Shown here: positions 56,441 through 64,000 of the stretch, piece by piece
Layout of the letters: each line of letters starts with the position of its first letter
Numbering within the stretch: the stretch's first letter is position 1
DNA from: Symbiodinium natans
Lineage: Eukaryota > Sar > Dinophyceae > Suessiales > Symbiodiniaceae
Assembly (NCBI GenBank): GCA_905221605.1
Contig: CAJNDS010000669.1
Span: 482,634 to 546,633 of the forward strand
DNA: 64,000 bases
Reading direction: 5' to 3'
Position numbers and translations under genes: made by a program
The notes under the pieces: model-generated
Database searches by the model: none
What the model was told of the DNA's origin: nothing
Seen by the model: the letters and a program-made list of their open reading frames with translations, nothing else

Positions 56441-57060
56441 TCTATACATATAGAAAAACAGGTAGCAACATAGTACATAAAGGTCCCTCTCTCATATATA
56501 TATATATAAATACAGAGCCACCTTTTCAGGGCAGGTGATTCCTTGTAAGCCTTGTAATGTTGTTTTGCTGTTTTTTTTTAAACCTGCGTGCTTGCAAAAC
56601 GTCGGCTCGGCTCGGCTTGAAAATTGCACCCCACAACCACGGAAGGAATGTGTGATTTTGAGTGTCGGATCGGCTGGGAAGGCTCCCGGGATGCTGAGTA
56701 TGCAACGCTTGTGTGTTGAAGAGAAGGTAGAATCAAAAGTTGTGTCGCTTCCTGCGGCCGTATACCTTCTGCCAGGCGAGCTGGCTGGTTGAGAACCTGG
56801 ATGGGAACATCCCGCAAGGGTTAAACGCACCGATTATCGTGAGGTGACCTTGGTACTCAGTGCAAACGCCATGGTGCAGGTGTTGCTAGCTCCTGTGGTT
56901 TGTACAACGATTTCGGTTCAGCCAAGTGCCTGCGTTTGCTGCTAATGGCATTGCTTTCGAGCTAGGCTCAATGAGATTGGTCGTGTTCAAAACTCGTCGA
57001 TTGTGTGATTTCATGGTCTTCAGACATGCTGTTTCAGGGCAGGCAAGACGCACCATTGTG
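56441..57060. other. Spacer between AT satellite and triplet block
   Basis: A short TA run at 56497-56508. Frames on both strands are open at 56926-57060 only because they join the triplet block. No gene recognised. Confidence 0.5.
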
Positions 57061-57349
57061 GATGGTGCCACCACCACCACCACCACCACCGTCGCCGCCA
57101 CCACCACCGTCGCCGCCACCACCGCCGCCGCCTCCACGACAACCACCACAACCACCACCACGACCACCACCACCACCACCACCCACCCGCCCGCCCGCCC
57201 ACCCACCCACCCACCCACCACCACAACAACGAGCAACCACGACCAGCACACTGCTGCTACTACCATGACGGCTGCTATTACTACTACTTCTACTACTACT
57301 ACTACTACTACTAGTACTACTACTACTACTACTACTACTACTGCTGCTG

Positions 57350-57380
<31 letters not shown>

Positions 57381-57523
57381 GACTACGACTACGACTACGG
57401 CTACGGCTACGACTACTACTACTACTACTACTACTACGACTACTACGACTACTACGACGACGACGACGACGACTACTACTACTACTACTACTACTCCTGC
57501 TGCTACAACAACAACAACAACTA

Positions 57524-57573
<50 letters not shown>

Positions 57574-57691
57574 ACTGCTACTGCTACTGCTACTGCTACT
57601 GCTGCTGCTGCTGCTGCTACTGCTACTGCTGCTGCTACTGCTACTGCTACTCCTACAACAACTACGAATACTACTACTACTGCTACTGCTG

Positions 57692-57723
<32 letters not shown>

Positions 57724-57742
57724 GCTACTGCTACTGCTACTG

Positions 57743-57777
<35 letters not shown>

Positions 57778-57827
57778 GCTACTATTACTACTACTACTAC
57801 CACTACTACTACTATAATTATTATTAT

Positions 57828-57866
<39 letters not shown>

Positions 57867-57949
57867 TACAACAACAACAACTACTACTACTACTACTACT
57901 GTTACTACTACTACTACTACTACTACTATTACTACTACTAGTACTACTC

Positions 57950-58011
<62 letters not shown>

Positions 58012-58120
58012 ACGACTACGACTACGACTACGACTACGACTACAACTACTGCTGCTGCTGCTGCTACTACTACTACTACTACTACAACAACAACTACTAC
58101 TACTACTACTACTACTCCTG

Positions 58121-58172
<52 letters not shown>

Positions 58173-58194
58173 TACTACTACGACTACGACGACG

Positions 58195-58229
<35 letters not shown>

Positions 58230-58345
58230 GATGACGATGGCGATGACGACGACGACTAGTCGTAGTCGTAGTCGTAGTCGTAGTCGTAGTCGTAGTCGTA
58301 GTCGTAGTCGTAGTGGTAGTCGTAGTGGTAGTCGTAGTGGGGGGG
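57061..58345. repeat. 1.3-kb triplet-repeat block (CCA, ACT, GCT, ACG, AGTCGT)
   Basis: CCA/CCG units at 57065-57240, then a long ACT-dominated stretch with phase-keeping variants GCT, ACG, ACA and ATT to ~58250, and an AGTCGT hexamer array at 58258-58340. Triplet phase is kept nearly throughout, so a + frame of 519 codons (mostly poly-Thr/Ala) and a minus frame of 305 codons (poly-Val/Ala) stay open. I treat both as repeat artefacts. G-rich runs follow at 58340-58395. Confidence 0.93.
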
Positions 58346-58399
58346 TCTTGAGTCTATTTGGGGGGGGGGGCTGGGGGGCGGGAGGGGGGGTTAATCAAA

Positions 58400-59340
58400 T
58401 CGTTAATGGGGGCGGTCCAATTCATCGAAGCGGGTGGCGACAGATTCGCTGTCGTTGCGTTGTAGATCGCGGTCGCGTTCTCTGAAGCGCCAATGTTTCG
58501 GAGAGCTCCGCGGATCTGGATCGATCGCGGTCTTCGTGAGCACATGTGTGGCAATGTCGTGTGCAGTGGAGTGTGGAATGTTGGTGTGTGGCGGAGTGTG
58601 GATGTGTGTGGTGGAGTGTGGAGTGTGGAGTGGGGTCCTTGAAGAGTAAACAACAAAAACTACAAAGCAGTGCTTCTGTTGCTTCTATATCAATATCGGC
58701 ATTCATGATTAGCAAGTCGTAGGAGCAATGAGAATAGTCCACAATGGCAACCATAGGTATGCACCACAGAAGGGGCAAGGGTACCCTCCGCCTTGTTGTG
58801 CTTCCAGGTATGCCGACACGTGCCACACTTAGGGGCGGGGGAAGAGCACGGCTGTGTACATGAATTCGGTGAAGTCGATTGTCCGGAAGGCCTTGAAGAT
58901 TTTTTCATCACAGCCTCGACCTGAAAACCCCTGAGCCACTGCAGACCCTTAAGCTTTCAGACCCGTCAGACCGTTCAGACCCTTTAAACCCTGAAGCCCC
59001 TAAGCCCTAGGCAGAGGTGGGGAAGGGGCAGCTGCTAGGCTTCGGGGCCTTCGGGGCTTCAGAGCACATTGGAGCAAGGGACGTTCGGGCTTGAGGTTAT
59101 TTTGTAGGGTCTTTCTTGAGGTGGCAAGAGGGGATTCAAAAACACAACCTACCGGCTCTTTGCCATCTTGAAACCCGACGTCCCAGGCCGGAGATGAAAG
59201 CAGCCAAGCAGGGTCATGCGATGGCCACCTGGCAGGTTTGCCCTCGTAAAAAATCGTCCAGGGAAGTCTCCGAGTGCTTTTCTTAGCTTGGTTTTTGCCC
59301 CCTTTTGTTTGCCATCAATCCCGTCTCATGCCCGGTGCAG
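58400..59340. other. Spacer, possible minus-strand exon
   Basis: A GTGGAGTGTGGA-type short repeat lies at 58565-58635. A minus-strand frame at 58690-58911 reads PAPKCGTCRHTWKHNKAEGT, which resembles a short Cys/His motif, but it has no confirmed boundaries. Confidence 0.35.
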
Positions 59341-60320
59341 GCCGCTCCGCCCTGGGGTGGCATGAAAGGCATGGGAAAGGGCGGATGCGGAGGACTGCCA
59401 GCCTGTCCTCAACATGCCGAGCATGTCTTGGAGGGGTTGTACAAACGGGGAGTTTTGCGGCGGGGGGGGGGGCTGGGATAACGTGTGGAGTACGGAGTGT
59501 AACTCCGATCTCTCGAATCCGCATCGCGCTGCCTGCGCCCTGTTCTTGTCTGTGAGGAAAGGGCAAGGTCACCACTATGCGGGCATCGCCTTATCCAACC
59601 TATTCAGCAAGCAAAGGCGGCCTTGTCAGCTTTGGTGCTCAGTGGCCTTGGATGAAGACTTGAACCCCCTCAAAGATCCCTACAACCCCTGCAACCTCTA
59701 CACTTCCTAACTACCGCCTCCACCCCCCTAAACCCCCCCTGAAGCCCCCCCTTCCAAGAAAGCGAAAGGCCAAAGTTGGAGCCCCGGCCCCGTGGCGAGC
59801 CCCATGGGGATGAAAGGCATGGGTGGCCCGGGACCCAAGATTTTTGCTCATCTAGGGCAGCCCAACATGTGTTCTTCGGGGGGTTTAGAGGCTTGGGATT
59901 CTGTTCAGGGTTTAGGGTTTGATCTTTCTCTCTCTCTCTCTCTCTGTTGGATCCTTTTTTGTTAGGTTGTGATTTTAAGGGTTTTTTTGGTAGGGTTTAG
60001 TATCTGTGTCTTGCCCAGGCTTCAAAGGCGGCAAAGCTCCATCTTCGCCGTGCAGGGCCCCAGAAAAAAGTGGGAAACTATCATGGGCTCCATTGGGGGA
60101 CATGTCCCTGTGCTCTCTTGGGGCTGTCGATTACTCGTCAAATTCTTACGTAAACATTCAGGCCCTAGAATGGTGAGTCAGTGTCTCCATGATTTTGGAA
60201 GCTTGTGAAGCTTGCAAGATGGCAAGCTTGCGCAAATCACTGAAGTTGCTCTTGTGGACCACACGTGCCATTTTCTGAGCTCTCAGGAAGGGCAAAGGCA
60301 AGGGAAAGTGCAACATCAAG
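59341..60320 (+). CDS. Probable upstream exons of RRM gene
   Basis: Gly/Lys-rich linker fragments typical of the family: GMKGMGKGG at ~59358, AEHVLEGLYKRGVL at ~59417, KKAKGQSWSP...MGMKGMGGPGPK at 59757-59844, and a clean exon 60287-60320 (KGKGKGKCNIK) between CTCAG|GAAG and a GC donor (ATCAAG|GCGG). They precede the well-defined RRM exons in the expected order. Exact boundaries of all but the last are unknown, and one exon before 61393 is missing from my reconstruction. Confidence 0.45.
59924..59946. repeat. (CT)n microsatellite
   Basis: Short CT run inside the probable intron region of the RRM gene. A (CA)n run lies at 60606-60625. Confidence 0.9.
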
Positions 60321-61392
60321 GCGGGCAGGGATACGGAGAGAGGGGCGGCGCCTTGTGTTTCCTCACCCAGTTCCGTGGTATTCCCTCGCCTCCCCTTTGC
60401 ATCAAAGCCCTGCAGCATCATCGATCTGCGAAGCGGTGGTGCTTGCCTCTGTCAGCGCTGAGCTGACGCCGATCAAGTGTAGAATTCTCCTTTACGTGCG
60501 GCGGAAGATTTGATGTCCGTGGTCGAGCGACGAGCTCGGAATTTCATGTCATGAACAATGTCTAACAGCATGACTCACCGAATGCTTGAAGATCCTTTGC
60601 CGAAACACACACACACACACACACAAAAGTCGGAAGGCTGCCCCCTAAACCTTTCACTCGCCCCAAGAAGTCCCCAAAATGCCCTCGGCCGCAGACACTG
60701 ATCAATGGGCTTCTAGAGGCGCAGGCCTTGGCAGTTGTTTTTTTTGTTTTTTTCTGTCGGGGATCTGGTTTGGGGGGTTTGCAGGTTTTGGGGGGATCAG
60801 AAGGTTTTGTTAAGGTGTTGGCTTTTGGGGCTTTAGCGTGTTGTGTCGTTGGGTTTTTCAGGGCTTTCGGGATGTCATGGCATGCTGGTGAGGATGGGGA
60901 GAATCCGAAAAGCTGCTTCTCAAATGCAGGAAAAGTAAAACTTTTCAGCGTGATCTCGGTTAACAATCCAATTGCCGACTGGTGTGGTGGAGCTCATTTT
61001 GGGCTCAGGCCCGGGTTGGGTTTTGCTTTGACGGAAGCTCTCGGCTGGGACCTTGGAAGCACTTTGTATTTGCTGGGCAGGGCTTTGGCTTAGGGGGTAG
61101 GCCCGTATGCTAGCTGCTGCGGCGGAAAAATGAGAAAAGAGACACAGCTGCCACAGACTTGCTGCTCCAATCCAACTTCCGGTGACGTTGACTGCGGTGT
61201 GGGCTCGTAGCAGTGCAACTCGATGGCAGTGCAGCAGTGCCGACCCCAAGCATCTCCCCAGGGTCCAGTGTAGGGTGGCACCATGGAGCACGCACTCAGT
61301 TTTCTCTCACATAGGAAGGAAATTCGTGGAAAGCAACCTCAGAGCCGACGCAGCATGTCCGGGGATTGCAAGATTCGGCCAGAACGCGCCAG

Positions 61393-62556
61393 GCACTTCC
61401 GGGCTGCACCGACATCGACAATGATCGAAATGCTCTCTATGTCGGGTGGCCAAGATGGAAGCTTGGGGGGGAAAGCCTGGGCTGTTGTGTGTTGAGCGAT
61501 GGGCTCTCCCTTGAGCTGTGGCGCTGCTTCGGCAACTCTGAGTCTACTCCTTGAAGAGCAAACCAGAGGCGCTGCTTGTTTTTTCGTGTTTTTGACATTG
61601 AATGCCTTTGGCCTACTGAGATCAGCGGGCTGCCGAATGACACGCAGGAGAGTATGGGCTTTGGCCTTCGGGATTTCAGAGTTTCGGCGAGTCGTGCTCC
61701 TTTGAAGGCGCTGAATATCGCTGAATCACCGAGGGACTGTGCCACAACCCTAGACCCGTCTGAAGACATCTGAAGACCATTCTAGGCCCATCTAGAGAGA
61801 CCCTGAACCCTCAGCCCAGTGCAAGAGGACATCGACCTCTACCGAATCTTTGCCCCCTTTGGTTCCATTGCTCCGCGAGCCGTGGGCCCAGGTTGCGGAG
61901 AACTCTTCATTTAGTCCGAATCCCAATAGGAAAATAGCAGGAATAGTAGTCTTCATGAATCATTCTGAATCATTGTGCAGCAGCTCCGAACCCAGGGTGT
62001 GCGAGCGATGCTCCATCCAGATGGTACATGCCAGGGCTTCGGGTCCCCGCCTCAGATTCCACCACAGATTCTGTTGAGCAGGATGTGACAGGTGAACGCA
62101 CTCGTGGGGGAGGAAAACTGTGAGTTTCACATTTGCTTCTTGTCATTTCTTGTCTGAGGTTCGTGAACTACATGGACAGCGGCGCCGTCCAGTTGGCCGC
62201 AGCAACGCTTCACGGGCGGGGGCCTCCCTCTGCTGGGTGGGGAGGGGGGGGGAAAGATGTAGACAGCTTTCCCGCTCTTTGTTTCGTCGTCCTGAAGCTG
62301 CGCTAAGCGTGTTCGGCTTGTTTTTGCAGTGAGCACGGTGGGATTCTGATGCTTGAAGCGCTTCTTTCGCTGTGCCCGCAGCGAAAGGACGACGATGCCT
62401 GGCGGACAAGAGCTGACCGTCAAGCCGAAGGACGCGGTGATCGATCTAAAGGCTGCGCATGGAAGCGCCCTTCGTGGGGCTGAGATCCGAGGGATTTCAT
62501 GTGATTTCCAGGGGCGGGTGCATATGACCTTCAAAGCAACGCTTGTTGCATCATGA
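61393..62556 (+). CDS. RNA recognition motif (RRM) protein, C-terminal exons
   Basis: Six exons give one complete RRM in frame: 61393-61445 (NDRNALYVG, RNP2), 61626-61647 (22-nt microexon, GLPNDTQ), 61828-61878 (DIDLYRIFAPFGSIAPR), 61996-62042 (GVRAMLHPDGTCQGFG), 62159-62215 (FVNYMDSGAVQLAAATLHG, RNP1 spanning the junction) and 62388-62556 (TTMPGGQELTVKPK, then ~30 residues to TGA). Donors are GT, GA, GC, GT, GC; acceptors are AG|G except the microexon (AG|C). The protein would bind RNA, probably in splicing or translational control; the target is unknown. The last ~30 residues leave the RRM fold and may reflect read-through of a further donor (CCGAAG|GAC). Confidence 0.82.
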
Positions 62557-63617
62557 GGATTATGCACCTAGTGTGTGTAGAATACAAAGCAGCCACTGTC
62601 CCCCCCCCCCACTTTGCCAGGAGCCCAAGAAGGAGAAGGAGAACGGTCTCAACCAAGGCCCTTGCACATTGTCATCTCTTTTCTTTTTTTCGCGGATGTG
62701 TGTGTGGGGGGTTCTTTGGGGGAGAATTTCTTTTTGTTCGAAAGGTACCAAGTAGCCCGAACCACCCCAAAGAAACCCGTGGGCCGTGGTCATCCCTTCC
62801 CTCAAGTAGACCTCAATAACTCTCAAGATTCCTGCTCGTGTACGGTCTTCTCTTCAACTGCAAACTGCGATGCACTGCGGCGCACTGTCCATGCGTTCGG
62901 ATGTACTAGGCTGCTAGAGGCCACGGCCTCGCTTGCAGCGATTTCGAGAGTTGCAGGATGATCCCCATCCGCTTGGAAGAGCTCTTTCGCCTTCGGCTTC
63001 GATGTCCTGAGCTGGGGAATATTAGGCTGGCGCCCTCCAGTCCAGACCGAGCCGTCACAGAGAGGTCTCCCTTGTCAGATCAGGCACTTCGCACAGCTCG
63101 TTAAAGATTTACCTGCTGGGAGATCTCGGCCCTGTGTGCCGATAGAGTCCGAGAATGCCTCTCAAAGAATGCAGAGGGCCGTGTCCTCGGGGAAGGGTGC
63201 CCTGCCCATCCCTGCCCTTCGCTTACTTTGTATCAGACTTTGAAGGCTTTGCAGGCTCTCTTCAATGCGCTCGACCCCGCCTCCTTCTTTCGTCAAGATC
63301 AGTCTGCTTGTTCTGCAGCCCTTGAGTTTGGGTTCAGAGAGCCATTCGAAGCCTGGAAGTGCCGCCGCCCGCGAGGCGCCACCCTACAATAAAGCAAGTG
63401 CTAAGTAAGTAATAAGTACATACGTACTGCGAGGTATCACTGTTTTTGTGCCACCGATCAGAGGCCGCCATCTTTTTGTGTCCTTGCGCAGGAGCGATGA
63501 GCTTCTGGGGGTTTGCTGCTCAGAGAAGCTGTAGAGAGACTTTGCCGGATCTTGCTTGGCTTTCGCACAGGTGTCAGCTGAAGCCCGGCGCAAAGTTCCA
63601 AGTAAAGGCCCTGGGGC
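62557..63617. other. Spacer downstream of RRM gene
   Basis: Short C-run at 62600-62609 and GT-rich sequence at 62698-62720. Overlapping ORFs on both strands have no recognisable features. Confidence 0.5.
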
Positions 63618-64000
63618 TTATCTGCATGCTTCGGCTGCTGCAATGCTGTCGCGGTTGCCCTCGGCCCCAATCCTTGATCGGGATGATGTATTGTTCCAGA
63701 AGCAGCAAGGGGTAGCAGTTTTGACCTGTTGAATCCTCTGTGATTTTGCTGGCAATACCGGCTTAGCAGAGACTTTAACCATACTCTTCTCTGCAGAAGT
63801 TTTGTCCAGGCAGATGCAGGAGGCGATGTCCTGCACCTGTCGCAGGTAGCTGGGCATCGAATTTAGCGGGTGTGGTTTCGAACCGCAGAGCTCGTCGCGC
63901 ATGCGCGATGCTTTCTGCGATGCTTGTGTGAAGAGGCCTGCCTGCATCAGCCCACAGCTGGCAAAAACTTCCTCCAGGTTGCCTGGGCTGCACATTCGGA
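63618..64000 (-). CDS. Unknown protein, exon running off the window
   Basis: Minus-strand frame open from the window end. It reads SPGNLEEVFASCGLMQAGLF, SRMRDELCGSKPHP and SYLRQVQDIASCICLDK, ordinary folded-protein character, until about 63720; after that it looks less protein-like to the TGA at 63618, so a donor may lie near 63710-63730. An ATG at 63995 could be the start, or the exon may extend beyond the window. No family recognised. Confidence 0.45.
   Translation of the reverse strand, partial: RMCSPGNLEEVFASCGLMQAGLFTQASQKASRMRDELCGSKPHPLNSMPSYLRQVQDIASCICLDKTSAEKSMVKVSAKPVLPAKSQRIQQVKTATPCCFWNNTSSRSRIGAEGNRDSIAAAEACR

Noticed and set aside
56926-58485. 519-codon plus-strand ORF and 305-codon minus-strand ORF
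   Set aside because: Almost entirely poly-Thr/Ala or poly-Val from triplet repeats, open on both strands, no domain.

Overview
The window looks like nuclear DNA of a dinoflagellate, probably of the Symbiodiniaceae/Suessiales type. Four kinds of evidence point there. First, reconstructed exon junctions use mostly GC or GA donors beside some GT, with acceptors of the form AG|G. Second, degenerate and perfect TTTAGGG (plant/dinoflagellate-type telomere) motifs litter introns and spacers. Third, genes are spread thinly among microsatellites and satellites. Fourth, several domain styles fit (RRM proteins with LYRIFAPFGSIAPR-type signatures, a WC-x3-C cysteine-rich module, C5 methyltransferase-like proteins). 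No species call is possible from sequence alone, and all family names here come from reading motifs, not from a search.

Layout. 1-10776 (+): two head-to-tail, nearly identical copies of a non-LTR retrotransposon (LINE). The second is complete: one 1606-aa ORF with APE-type endonuclease, reverse transcriptase, four CCHH/CCHC fingers and a C-terminal ubiquitin-specific-protease-like domain, then a 1.4-kb 3' UTR full of GGAGG-N3-CCTCC hairpins and a (GTT)45 tail. 10777-11090: triplet repeats. 11.2-25.4 kb (-): intron-rich genes. From upstream to downstream these are a transposase-like gene with an in-frame TAA (25.4 to about 20 kb), exons for a small zinc-binding segment and for a proline-rich/lysine-rich protein (19.7-17.8 kb), a cytosine-5 DNA methyltransferase-like gene (16.6-12.4 kb) and a small unknown gene (11.7 kb). 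Introns of the methyltransferase gene hold a GT array and a GC-rich palindromic array, and telomere-like blocks fill 16.9-17.4 kb. 25.4-34.5 kb: mostly non-coding, with a tandem segmental duplication (29.9-31.4 kb), a decayed unrecognised gene (32.4-33.1 kb, -) and a G-rich block.

34537-36507 (+): an intact, apparently intronless polypeptide GalNAc-transferase-like gene whose lectin domain is interrupted by a cysteine-rich module. 37338-40669 (+): a 14-exon beta-lactamase/transpeptidase-like gene with a frameshift and an in-frame TGA. 41810-41887 (+): a lone RRM exon. 41.9-58.4 kb: repeats in succession: a decamer array, a tetranucleotide array, a four-times repeated ~0.6-kb unit with telomere-like flanks, an AT-rich unannotatable island, a 17-copy ~115-bp satellite, a palindromic AT-rich satellite and a 1.3-kb triplet-repeat block. 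59.3-62.6 kb (+): an RRM protein gene with a 22-nt microexon. At 63.6-64.0 kb (-) an unknown coding exon runs off the end.

The genes do not form an operon or one pathway. The likeliest functional link is between the transposase-like and DNA-methyltransferase-like exons on the minus strand, which may be parts of one gene or one large mobile element.
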